From positions 1-25,087 of the forward strand of contig CAYUHD010000015.1 in NCBI GenBank assembly GCA_964444385.1: a stretch of DNA of 25,087 nt. Reading direction: 5' to 3'. Below the pieces are notes generated by a model. It saw only the letters and a program-made list of their open reading frames with translations, had not been told where the DNA came from and did no database searches. Numbering within the stretch: position 1 is the first letter of the stretch; each line of letters starts with the position of its first letter. Positions 6,111 to 14,198 of the stretch are shown one piece after another. The DNA is from D2472 sp964444385. Lineage in GTDB: Bacteria > Pseudomonadota > Gammaproteobacteria > Magnimaribacterales > D2472. Both the position numbers and the translations under genes were made by a program.

Positions 6111-8850
6111 CTAAATTTTGTTCACATCGATTGCACAACTCAGGATGCTTCTTGCTAGAGCCTACTGATATATTTCTATGCCAACATCTAGAGCATTTTT
6201 CTGCAGAAAATTTCATCACAGAAATCTTCAATGCGTCTCCTTCTAAGAGACTACATTCAGAAACTATAAAAAAGAAATGCAATTCTGAAGAAAGCTTATC
6301 AACTAGTTTAAAATCACTTGAATTAACCGTTAACTCAATCGACGCATCCAGGGAACCTTTAATAGATCCAGCGCTTCTTGACTCTTCAATGCTTTGATTA
6401 ACCTCTTCCTTAATCTCTAGCAACCTTATCCAATTTTCTTTTGATAGATCGCTTTCAAAATCTTTGAGGTCTTTTAAAGTGGTTAAAAATACTGATTCAG
6501 CTTGAGATAAAAGAAAGTCATTACCTTGCCATATTTCCTCAGCAGTAAAAGATAAAACAGGAGAAATTAAAACAACTAACTGATCAACAATTATTTTCAT
6601 TGCTGTTTGAGCCGATCTTCTTATTTCAGAATCTTGCTGAGTTGTATATTGTCTATCCTTGATAATATCAAGATAAGTCCCGCCCAACTGATTAACACAA
6701 AAATTATGGATTCTTTGAACAGCTAAATGGTATGAATATGATTTATAGTTCTCGATAACATCTTCCTGCAACAGAGCTAGTTCAGATAAAATCCACTTAT
6801 CAAGCTCTAGTAGATTGTTTAACTCAATTGAATCTTTTTGTGCATCAAAGTCATTGATGTTGCCCAATAAGAATCTAAAAGTATTTCTAATTCTTCTGTA
6901 CTGATCTGCAACTCTCTTAAATATTTCATCAGAAGCAACCATTTCACTTCTGAAGTCTGTAGAAGCTACCCATAACCTTAAAATATCAGCGCCTAATGTA
7001 TCCCAAATTTTTTGAGGTGATATGGTATTACCAAGAGATTTAGATTGCTTTCTGCCTTCTTTATCAACCACAAATCCATGAGTTAAGACTGAGTGATAAG
7101 GTGCCATGCCATTGGTTGCAATGCCAGTCAATAAGGAAGATTGAAACCAACCCCTGTGTTGATCTGACCCTTCTAAATACAAATCTGCGACTACATCTGC
7201 ACCATATAACTTATCCAAAACACACATATGGGTTACACCCGAATCAAACCAAACATCTAGGGTGTCATGAACCTTAGAATAAAACTCAGAATCTTCAATC
7301 AATGTATCAAGCTTTAAATTATCCCAGCCCTCAATACCTTCTTTCTCAATAACATCTGCTATTTGATTGAAAAGTAGATTCTGTTTTGGATGTATGTCGC
7401 CCGTTTCATTGTGAATAATTAATGTAATTGGAACGCCCCAATTTCTTTGTCTTGAAATACACCAGTCGGGACGATCTTCAAGCATTAAGAGAATTCTCTC
7501 CTCTCCCCAGCTTGGCTCCCAATTAACATTTCTAACAGCATTAACCGCTCCCTCAATCAGGCCAGATTTTTTCATAGAAATAAACCATTGAGGTGTCGAC
7601 AAAAAAATGACAGGCGATTTATGCCTCCAACAATGAGGATAAGAATGCTCAAATTTTTTATTAGCTAGTAACGCCCCTTTCTCCTCTAATAACTCAATAA
7701 CTATTGGATCACCCTTGCTAGTACTTAAACCAGATAATCGGTCATACTCTTCTTTAAAAATCCCACGATTATCTAATGCCTTTACTGGCTCCAGACCATT
7801 TTCTATACATAAGAAATAATCATCTAACCCATGAGCTGGGGCTGTATGTACACAACCTGTTCCACTTTCAGTAGTAACATGATCACCATGCAACAATCTT
7901 GATTCTCTTGGATATAAAGGATGTTTCATTGAAACATCCTTCAAATCTTTTCCTAATGCCGATCCAAGGCTTTCAAGCTCCAAGCCCCACCTTTCTGAAC
8001 ATACGTCTAGTAAATCTTTTGCAATAATAAAATATTCATTCTCACCTTTTGCAAGCACATATTCAATTTTCTTATTTATACATACAGCTACATTTGCTGG
8101 AATAGTCCAAGGAGTTGTGGTCCAAATTACAAAATAGATTTCATTAATTCCTGTGATTTGAAATGATGAGCAAAGTGAATCGATAGATTTAGATGAAACC
8201 TTAAATTTAACATCAATTGAATGAGAGTTCTTATCCTTATACTCCACCTCAGCTTCAGCTAACGCTGATCTACAATCCATGCAAAAATGAACAGGCTTCT
8301 CACCTTTTTCAAGATGCCCATTAGCAATAATCCTTCCCAAGGCACGAATAGTGTCAGCTTCAAAACTTCTATTTAATGATAGATATGGATTCTCCCAATC
8401 TCCGAAAACCCCCATACGAATAAAATCTTTTTTTTGATTATTAACCTGTGATTGAGCATATTCTCTACAGGCTTTAATAAATGATTTTTTATCTCTAACA
8501 ATCTCGCTATTCTTACCATGTTTCTTTTCAACATTTAATTCAATAGGCAAACCGTGACAATCCCAGCCCGGAACATATGGGGCATCTTTTCCTAGCAGGC
8601 TTTGAAATTTAACTGTAATATCTTTGAGCGTTTTATTTACTGAATGGCCCAAATGAATATCTCCATTTGCATATGGAGGCCCATCATGAAGAATAAACAG
8701 CTCTTTTCCATTATTCTGCTCTCTTATTTTTTGATAGAGATTAATGGAGTCCCAAAATTTAAGAATCTCAGGCTCTTTTCTGGGCAAGCCAGCTTTCATC
8801 GATAAATCAGTTTGAGGGAGATTTAAAGTATCTCGATATTCTTTACTCAT
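6079..8850 (-). CDS. ileS: Isoleucyl-tRNA synthetase (IleRS)
   Basis: This 923-residue class I synthetase charges tRNA-Ile. Domains in order are the HLGH signature (66-69) in PYANGDIHLGHS, then the CP1 editing domain (TTTPWTIPANV near 244-254 and TGCVHTAPAHGLDD near 331-344). CISRQRNWGVP (464-474), DVWFDSG and the second catalytic lysine motif (601-605) follow. A C-terminal zinc site with Cys886, Cys889, Cys906 and Cys909 closes the protein. The architecture and C-terminal zinc knuckle match the common bacterial type of IleRS. The KMSKS motif reads KQSKS here, so both lysines and both serines are kept and Met is changed to Gln. It lies 6 nt downstream of ribF, in the usual ribF-ileS-lspA order. 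Confidence 0.98.
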   Translation of the reverse strand: MSKEYRDTLNLPQTDLSMKAGLPRKEPEILKFWDSINLYQKIREQNNGKELFILHDGPPYANGDIHLGHSVNKTLKDITVKFQSLLGKDAPYVPGWDCHGLPIELNVEKKHGKNSEIVRDKKSFIKACREYAQSQVNNQKKDFIRMGVFGDWENPYLSLNRSFEADTIRALGRIIANGHLEKGEKPVHFCMDCRSALAEAEVEYKDKNSHSIDVKFKVSSKSIDSLCSSFQITGINEIYFVIWTTTPWTIPANVAVCINKKIEYVLAKGENEYFIIAKDLLDVCSERWGLELESLGSALGKDLKDVSMKHPLYPRESRLLHGDHVTTESGTGCVHTAPAHGLDDYFLCIENGLEPVKALDNRGIFKEEYDRLSGLSTSKGDPIVIELLEEKGALLANKKFEHSYPHCWRHKSPVIFLSTPQWFISMKKSGLIEGAVNAVRNVNWEPSWGEERILLMLEDRPDWCISRQRNWGVPITLIIHNETGDIHPKQNLLFNQIADVIEKEGIEGWDNLKLDTLIEDSEFYSKVHDTLDVWFDSGVTHMCVLDKLYGADVVADLYLEGSDQHRGWFQSSLLTGIATNGMAPYHSVLTHGFVVDKEGRKQSKSLGNTISPQKIWDTLGADILRLWVASTDFRSEMVASDEIFKRVADQYRRIRNTFRFLLGNINDFDAQKDSIELNNLLELDKWILSELALLQEDVIENYKSYSYHLAVQRIHNFCVNQLGGTYLDIIKDRQYTTQQDSEIRRSAQTAMKIIVDQLVVLISPVLSFTAEEIWQGNDFLLSQAESVFLTTLKDLKDFESDLSKENWIRLLEIKEEVNQSIEESRSAGSIKGSLDASIELTVNSSDFKLVDKLSSELHFFFIVSECSLLEGDALKISVMKFSAEKCSRCWHRNISVGSSKKHPELCNRCEQNLDGPGEDRRFA

Positions 8851-8856
8851 ATAGAA

Positions 8857-9801
8857 TTATTCCAGTATTTTTTTAGCTTGAGATATATCTTTAAGAATTT
8901 GCTCTTTTAATAAGTCAATATTATCAAATTTCTTCTCATCACGAAGTTTATTTTTGAATTCTACAGTCAATCTATACCCATAAATAGATTTGCTGAAATT
9001 AAATATGTGGATTTCAAGAACTGGTTTAGAACCATCTACAGTTGGTCTGATGCCCATATTTGCAATTCCATTGAATGACTTTCCACCTAGTAGACACTTG
9101 ACAGCATAAACACCGGCTATCGGAAGTCTTTGTTTTGGAATCCAGAGGTTTGCAGTAGGCACACCTATAGTTCTTCCAAGCTGTTGACCATAGACTACTT
9201 TTCCTGAAAATGTGTATGGGCGCCCAAGCAGTTTTTTTGCTAAATCAAAATCACTGCTCAGCAGAGCTTCTCTAATCCAAGTTGAACTTACTCTTACTCC
9301 ATCACATAAAACCGTTTCATTTGCTATGACATCTGTTCCGTTGCTCTTGCCCCAACTTTTTAGCAACTCAAAATCGCCAGCACGATGGGCTCCAAATCGG
9401 AAGTCATCGCCAATAATTAAATGTTTTAATTTAAGTTGCGCCAAAACATCATCCAAGAAACTTTGTGGAGTCATGGCCTTAAGAGATTTATTAAATTGCA
9501 GAAAAAATGCAAAATCTATTCCAAAATTTTTTAGTAATTTTACTTTTTCTCTCCAAGGGCAAATCCTTGGGGGTGGACTAGAGTTCTCATCTTTGGCTGC
9601 AAAATATTCAGAGGCATGGGGCTCAGTAAAAAATACCAATGATGCGCTTGAGCTTTCTCTTGCTTTATCTTTAACCTGGCTAAGGATTGCTTGATGTCCT
9701 AAGTGAAGACCATCAAAATTTCCGATGGTTCCACTTATGAACCGACTTGGAAACTTCTTATTAAAAGCTTCTATATTCCCTATTCCTCTAATTAAATACA
9801 T
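8857..9801 (-). CDS. ribF: Bifunctional riboflavin kinase / FMN adenylyltransferase
   Basis: RibF makes FMN and then FAD from riboflavin in the cytoplasm. The 314-residue protein has the N-terminal adenylyltransferase domain with GNFDGLHLGH (27-36), GDDFRFG (131-137) and SSTWIR (172-177). The C-terminal riboflavin kinase domain has GRPYTFSGKVVYG (193-205), GVPTANL (213-219) and a NMGIRPTV motif, then a conserved LEIHIF strand. Its ATG overlaps the murJ stop by one base (TAATG), and ileS follows after 6 nt. The product could supply flavin to the LLM oxidoreductase and lipoamide dehydrogenase in the same window, but that is true of all flavoproteins. Confidence 0.97.
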   Translation of the reverse strand: MYLIRGIGNIEAFNKKFPSRFISGTIGNFDGLHLGHQAILSQVKDKARESSSASLVFFTEPHASEYFAAKDENSSPPPRICPWREKVKLLKNFGIDFAFFLQFNKSLKAMTPQSFLDDVLAQLKLKHLIIGDDFRFGAHRAGDFELLKSWGKSNGTDVIANETVLCDGVRVSSTWIREALLSSDFDLAKKLLGRPYTFSGKVVYGQQLGRTIGVPTANLWIPKQRLPIAGVYAVKCLLGGKSFNGIANMGIRPTVDGSKPVLEIHIFNFSKSIYGYRLTVEFKNKLRDEKKFDNIDLLKEQILKDISQAKKILE

Positions 9802-11348
9802 TATCTAAAATCTGTTGGTCGAATACCCAATAGAAAACTTGCTCCAAAATAAATAATTAGAGAGCCAAAGACGGCAGAGCTCAGATGAAGCAATCTTTGC
9901 ATTTCTGTAAATAATTCAAAATTAAAATATTGATTAAAAATTGATAAAAATAATATCAAAGCAATGCTAGCTAACAATACCTTGAAAGAGAAAGTGCTAA
10001 AAACTCCAGCAAAAGAAACTAAACCATCTCTCTTTAGCAAAAGACTTAAAATAAATACGCTAACTATTGCTGAAATAGAGCTAGCGATTGCCAGGCCTAG
10101 ATGGCCTAGCTCAAAATAAAATGCTAATAGATAATTCAGGATTACATTAATAAATAAGCTTAATAACGTAATCAACATTGGGGTTTTAGTATTCTGCCTA
10201 GAAAAGAAGGCTGGAATTAAAACTTTCATAGCCATGAAAAAAGGGAGGCCCAATGCGAAACCTATCAGGCTCAAACTAGCTTGTTGAACATCTACCCATA
10301 AAAAGGCACCTCTTTGAAAAATAGTTGCAAGCAAGGGGGATGCAAATAAAATCAACCCAATCACTGAGGGGATAGCTAGGAAGAAAATTAACTTAAATGC
10401 ATGCTCAAGTTGAGAAACAAAAGTGTGTGTTTCTTGTTGGGCATAAGCCTTAGATAAACTTGGTAATAAGACTGTTCCAATTGCAATAGCAAAAATACCC
10501 ATTGGAAATTGTATTAACCTATCGGATACATATAGCCAGGTTGGACTTCCAGTAATTAACAAAGAAGCAAAAATAGTATCGATCAAAAGATTAATTTGAG
10601 CAATGCCTCCGGCAATTACTGCTGGAAGTATCAAAATAAAGAATTTTTTTACACCAGAGTTCTTTAAATCAATCTTTGGTATAGGTATTTTTCTAATTGA
10701 AGCTAAAGGTGCAATCTGAAAAAGTAATTGAAGAAAGCCTGCTAACAGTACTCCCCACGCTAATGCCATAACAGGTATACCTATTTTGGGGGCAACCAAC
10801 CATGCTGAACCAATTAAACTTAAGTTAAATATTAAGGGTGTAATTGCCGGAATAGAAAATTTATTATGAGAGTTCTGAATACCGGCTGCAAATGCTACAA
10901 GCGAAATCAATGCAAGATAAGGAAACATTATTCTTAAAAGATTTACTGCTAACTCTTGTTTTTGTGAATCAAAATAAAATCCTGGAGCAAACATCAGAAT
11001 AAATATTGGAGCAAACAATAAAGCTAAAGTAGTAAATATGAAAAGTGCTGAAAGCAAAAGACCAAATAAGGCATTTAAAAAATCCTGACCGCCCTTTTCA
11101 TCTTTGCATCCAAGATATTCAGAATAGATAGGAATAAAGGCTTGATTAAACGCCCCTTCAGCAAAAAATTTTCTAAAAACATTAGGTATCTTCAGCACAA
11201 CTACGAAAATATCGTGAAAAACGCTTGCTCCTAGAAGATTGGTTGTAAAAATATCTCTTATTAGGCCGGCTACTCTTGAGACAAAAGTCCAGCCACCAAC
11301 TTTTATAGTTGAGAAAAAATTTAATTGAGCAGCAGTTTTATTAGTCAC
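9801..11348 (-). CDS. murJ: Lipid II flippase MurJ
   Basis: MurJ moves the peptidoglycan precursor lipid II across the inner membrane. The 515-residue protein is strongly hydrophobic, with a MOP/MVF-family pattern of about 13-14 helices. The N-terminus carries GWTFVSRVAGLIRDIFTTNL and then FFAEGAFNQAFIPIYSE, both signature regions of MurJ/MviN. It starts with GTG at 11346-11348, directly after the msrB stop codon (TAA then GTG), with no strong Shine-Dalgarno sequence. The start is chosen because the family pattern begins about 15 residues in and no ATG lies upstream in frame. The murJ-ribF-ileS-lspA order is shared with pseudomonad-type genomes. Confidence 0.96.
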   Translation of the reverse strand: MTNKTAAQLNFFSTIKVGGWTFVSRVAGLIRDIFTTNLLGASVFHDIFVVVLKIPNVFRKFFAEGAFNQAFIPIYSEYLGCKDEKGGQDFLNALFGLLLSALFIFTTLALLFAPIFILMFAPGFYFDSQKQELAVNLLRIMFPYLALISLVAFAAGIQNSHNKFSIPAITPLIFNLSLIGSAWLVAPKIGIPVMALAWGVLLAGFLQLLFQIAPLASIRKIPIPKIDLKNSGVKKFFILILPAVIAGGIAQINLLIDTIFASLLITGSPTWLYVSDRLIQFPMGIFAIAIGTVLLPSLSKAYAQQETHTFVSQLEHAFKLIFFLAIPSVIGLILFASPLLATIFQRGAFLWVDVQQASLSLIGFALGLPFFMAMKVLIPAFFSRQNTKTPMLITLLSLFINVILNYLLAFYFELGHLGLAIASSISAIVSVFILSLLLKRDGLVSFAGVFSTFSFKVLLASIALILFLSIFNQYFNFELFTEMQRLLHLSSAVFGSLIIYFGASFLLGIRPTDFR

Positions 11349-11747
11349 TTAATCTGAAGATGTTTCTTTTTCAAAATCTAAAGCGGCTGAATTAACACAG
11401 TATCTTAAACCTGTTGGCTCAGGTCCATCAGTGAAAACATGACCAAGATGGGCATCACAGTTTGAACATCTAATTTCAGTCCTAACTCTTGAAAGAGAAT
11501 AATCCTCAAGTTCATTAATTTTAGTATTATTAGCCGCCTCATAAAAACTAGGCCAACCACAACCCGCATCAAATTTTGCTTCAGACTTAAAAAGCTTTTC
11601 ACCGCAACATATACATGCATAAACACCATCCTCAACATGATCCCAATACTGACCTGTGAAGGGTCGCTCTGTCCCATTCTCCTGAGTAACATAATAAGCC
11701 TCAAGTGAAAGTTGATTTTTTAGACCTTCTTTTGATTTGCTAGACAT
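11349..11747 (-). CDS. msrB: Peptide-methionine (R)-S-oxide reductase MsrB
   Basis: This repair enzyme reduces methionine-R-sulfoxide in proteins. The 132-residue protein is a single MsrB domain without a signal peptide, so it is cytoplasmic. Structural zinc cysteines are visible at 45/48 (CICC) and 94/97 (CSNC). The catalytic cysteine is Cys117 in LRYCVNSAAL, and GCGWPSF (62-68) holds the likely resolving Cys63. The stop codon abuts the murJ start, so the two are probably translated from one mRNA. It is separated from the upstream transporter gene by 53 nt. No selenocysteine or MsrA fusion is present. Confidence 0.97.
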   Translation of the reverse strand: MSSKSKEGLKNQLSLEAYYVTQENGTERPFTGQYWDHVEDGVYACICCGEKLFKSEAKFDAGCGWPSFYEAANNTKINELEDYSLSRVRTEIRCSNCDAHLGHVFTDGPEPTGLRYCVNSAALDFEKETSSD

Positions 11748-11800
11748 GCATTTAAATAAAATTATTTTGATTAGTATAATCCATACCTGCCTCTACAAGA

Positions 11801-12523
11801 CTATGATTTAATTTCCCAATTTCTGACCCAATAAATAAAAATTGTATCTACAAGTGCAATAAATACTTTTATAACGTACTTTGCAACGGAGATACCAAAG
11901 GCCTGCGTAAATGTTAAGTCCGTTGCAAGTACCCATGTAAATTGATATATAAGTGTATCTATTAATTGTGAAACCATGGTAGAAAGATTATTTCTAAGCC
12001 ATAGTTTTTTTCCATTTGTTAAGTTTTTTAAGTAATGAAAGAACCATACGTCAAATCTTTGGCTGACAAGATATGCTGTCAATGAACCAATAATGAAAAT
12101 AGGTGAGTAATATGCAAGAACTGAAATAGCTTCATGGACCTCTGCTGCTGAGCCTGTTAAATCAGATGGCAGAAACTTAGTGCTAAGCACTAATGTGAGC
12201 ATCACTGCTATATTTGCAACGAAACCAAGCATTACTGCTCGATTGGCTTCATCTTTTCCAAATTTTTCATTTAGCAAGTCTGTAGCAAAATAAATGCCTG
12301 AGTATAAAATTGCTCCCATGCTGACATTGAGCTGCATGCCTAATAATGTTAATTCGCTAACTTTTCCACCTTGAAGATTCCCAAGGACTATTCCAAGAAT
12401 TACTGCACAATACAAACCATACTTTCCGAAGAACCTATATAGAAAAATAGCCAAAGACAAATCATAAAAAACTACCAGTAACCATAGAGTCTCTTGATTA
12501 AAATTACTTAGCAGGTAGTCCAT
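11801..12523 (-). CDS. yhhQ: YhhQ-type queuosine-precursor transporter (VUT family, COG1738)
   Basis: This 240-residue membrane protein has about six hydrophobic helices. The family pattern is clear: YSGIYFATDLLNEKFGKDEA in the first half, then SQRFDVWFFHYLKNLTNGK, and LWLRNNLSTMVSQLIDTLIYQ. E. coli YhhQ takes up the queuosine precursors preQ0/preQ1 for tRNA modification, and transport of such precursors is the best guess here. No preQ1 riboswitch is recognisable in the short 100-nt leader. It faces the acyl-CoA synthetase cassette across a divergent promoter region. The start ATG at 12523 is the first in frame and gives the normal family length. Confidence 0.87.
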   Translation of the reverse strand: MDYLLSNFNQETLWLLVVFYDLSLAIFLYRFFGKYGLYCAVILGIVLGNLQGGKVSELTLLGMQLNVSMGAILYSGIYFATDLLNEKFGKDEANRAVMLGFVANIAVMLTLVLSTKFLPSDLTGSAAEVHEAISVLAYYSPIFIIGSLTAYLVSQRFDVWFFHYLKNLTNGKKLWLRNNLSTMVSQLIDTLIYQFTWVLATDLTFTQAFGISVAKYVIKVFIALVDTIFIYWVRNWEIKS

Positions 12524-12552
12524 TTGGGAATTATTATTACACAGATATTTAA

Positions 12553-12581
12553 ATTATTAGGTTACATTAATTCATTGCCAA
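12553..12581 (-). promoter_or_regulatory. Candidate promoter for yhhQ-like gene
   Basis: On the minus strand TTGGCA (12576-12581) is followed after 17 nt by AATAAT (12553-12558), leaving a leader of about 20-25 nt before the ATG at 12523. Its -35 box shares the core TTGCCAA with the -35 box of the oppositely directed promoter, so the two promoters would compete for the same site. Confidence 0.4.
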
Positions 12582-12604
12582 AGTTAGAATTATTAGAATA
12601 ATTT
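12575..12604 (+). promoter_or_regulatory. Candidate promoter for the acyl-CoA synthetase cassette
   Basis: TTGCCA (12575-12580) is followed after 18 nt by TAATTT (12599-12604). ATAATT with a 17-nt spacing is an equally good reading. The start codon at 12624 is 19 nt further on, with only a weak AAGAG ribosome-binding site. The -10 region overlaps a 16-bp palindrome, which would be a natural place for a repressor to act. Confidence 0.4.
12588..12603. promoter_or_regulatory. Palindrome over the cassette promoter (possible operator)
   Basis: AATTATT (12588-12594) and AATAATT (12597-12603) form a perfect 7-bp inverted repeat with a 2-nt centre, overlapping the predicted -10 box of the acyl-CoA synthetase operon. 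Size and position fit an operator for a dimeric regulator. The bases are all A/T, so chance occurrence is a real possibility, and no regulator gene is adjacent. Confidence 0.3.
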
Positions 12605-12623
12605 AATTTAATAAGAGAAATAA

Positions 12624-14198
12624 ATGAGTGATTTAGGATTCTATAGATTTGCAAATGCTAAACCTGATGAGATTGCTGTTGTAGACCCAACGGAAAAGGT
12701 TTGGACTAGAGGGAGTCTACTTGCAAAAACCAACCAATTAACCCATGCGCTTAGAGACTTTGGTGTTCAAGAAGGCGATGTTATTGCAACCGTCTTACCC
12801 AATTCGGTTGAATACTATATCTCTTATCTAGCTTGCGCACAGTCTGGTTTTTATATGGTGCCAATCAATTGGCATCTAGCAGGACCAGAAATTGCATATA
12901 TTTTAGAAGATTCAGAAGCTAAAGCTTTTATTGCTTCTGGTGAAATCCCAGCTATGGAAGATGCATGCCAGAAAGCTGTGTCAGCAATCAATTTTCCATC
13001 AGAAGCTTGTATCAGCACTACTCGAATGGAAGGCTTTACTCATTTGGATGATTTTGTAAGCACTTATCCTGAAACGAATCCTGAAAACAGAACTGCGGGA
13101 CAAGTAATGAACTATACTTCAGGAACAACTGGAAAACCAAAGGGTGTAAAGCGCGCTCTCGTTCCTGGTGATCCGGATGATATTTTAAGTATGTTTGCTA
13201 TGATTCTCAGCTTCTTTGAAATTCAGCCGCAAGAAAATAATGTACATATTGTTGGATCGCCTCTTTATCACACTGCAGTCTTAGTCCACTCTTCAGCGGC
13301 CCTGCATTATGGGCATTCAGTTGTTTTAATGGAGAAGTTTGAAGCTGAAAAAATGTTATACCTTATTGATAAATATAAAGTTACAACCGGTCATATGGTT
13401 CCAACCCAATTTCATAGGTTGTTGCAGCTCCCAGATAAAATAAAAGAAAAATATGATTGTTCTTCAACCGAAGCAATGATTCATGCTGCAGCACCATGCC
13501 CAATCCACACTAAACAGGCAATGATCGAATGGTGGGGTAATTCTATATGGGAATATTATGCTGCCACAGAAGGAGGTGGAACAGTTGTAGATGCTGAATC
13601 CTGGTCAAGATTTCCTGGAACGGTTGGTAAAGCATGGCCAGGAGCAGAGATTAAAATTATCAATGATGATGGAAGTGAAGCTCTACCAGACAATCAAGGC
13701 ACAGTCTTCATGAAGCTTGGTGAAGCAACTAAATTTGAATATAAAGGTGACCAAGCAAAAACAAAAAAAGAGAGACTGGTTATTGATGATCAAGTTTATT
13801 TTACTGTTGGTGATATAGGGTATTTAAATGATGAAGGATATTTATTTTTATGCGACAGAAAAATAGATATGATCATTTCAGGTGGAGCTAATATATACCC
13901 AGCAGAAATAGAGAGCGCATTTCTCATGCACTCTGCTGTTGCTGACGTGGCAGTATTTGGAATTCCTAATGAAGAATGGGGAGAAGAAGTAAAAGCGGTG
14001 ATTGAGCTAAATGCTAATCACCAATCATCAGATGAGCTACTTGCTGAGTTGATGAATTTTGCTCAGAAAAATCTTGCAAAGATGAAATTACCCAGAAGCA
14101 TAGATTTTATAGATAAACTTCCAAGAGATGAGAATGGAAAATTATATAAAAGAAGGCTCAGAGATCCCTACTGGGAAAATCAATCAACAAAAGTCTAA
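12624..14198 (+). CDS. AMP-forming acyl-CoA synthetase (first of a tandem pair)
   Basis: This 524-residue enzyme of the ANL superfamily activates a carboxylic acid to its CoA thioester through an acyl-adenylate. Motifs in order are the P-loop YTSGTTGKPKG (164-174), YYAATEGG (311-318), the ribose-binding Asp397 in TVGDIGY, the hinge region DRKIDMIISGGANIYP (411-426) and the catalytic lysine Lys506 in NGKLYKRRLR. It resembles the fatty-acyl/aryl-CoA ligase group related to FadD proteins, but the substrate cannot be read from the sequence. It is the first gene of a four-gene plus-strand operon. Its TAA overlaps the next ATG by one base (TAATG). It has no signal peptide or membrane segment, so it is cytoplasmic. 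Confidence 0.93.
   Translation: MSDLGFYRFANAKPDEIAVVDPTEKVWTRGSLLAKTNQLTHALRDFGVQEGDVIATVLPNSVEYYISYLACAQSGFYMVPINWHLAGPEIAYILEDSEAKAFIASGEIPAMEDACQKAVSAINFPSEACISTTRMEGFTHLDDFVSTYPETNPENRTAGQVMNYTSGTTGKPKGVKRALVPGDPDDILSMFAMILSFFEIQPQENNVHIVGSPLYHTAVLVHSSAALHYGHSVVLMEKFEAEKMLYLIDKYKVTTGHMVPTQFHRLLQLPDKIKEKYDCSSTEAMIHAAAPCPIHTKQAMIEWWGNSIWEYYAATEGGGTVVDAESWSRFPGTVGKAWPGAEIKIINDDGSEALPDNQGTVFMKLGEATKFEYKGDQAKTKKERLVIDDQVYFTVGDIGYLNDEGYLFLCDRKIDMIISGGANIYPAEIESAFLMHSAVADVAVFGIPNEEWGEEVKAVIELNANHQSSDELLAELMNFAQKNLAKMKLPRSIDFIDKLPRDENGKLYKRRLRDPYWENQSTKV

Noticed and set aside
9212..9694. 160-codon plus-strand open frame inside ribF
   Set aside because: It is a shadow of the well-supported ribF on the other strand. 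It shows no recognisable family and no Shine-Dalgarno sequence.
11405..11704. Second minus-strand frame inside msrB
   Set aside because: It overlaps msrB in another frame, and the msrB frame has all zinc and catalytic cysteines.
11748..11800. msrB promoter (TTGTAG followed by TATACT)
   Set aside because: The spacing is only 14 nt, outside the normal range, and read-through from yhhQ is just as likely.
12524..12552. preQ1 riboswitch ahead of the yhhQ-like gene
   Set aside because: The leader is too short and shows no GC stem with the A-rich tail expected of preQ1 aptamers.
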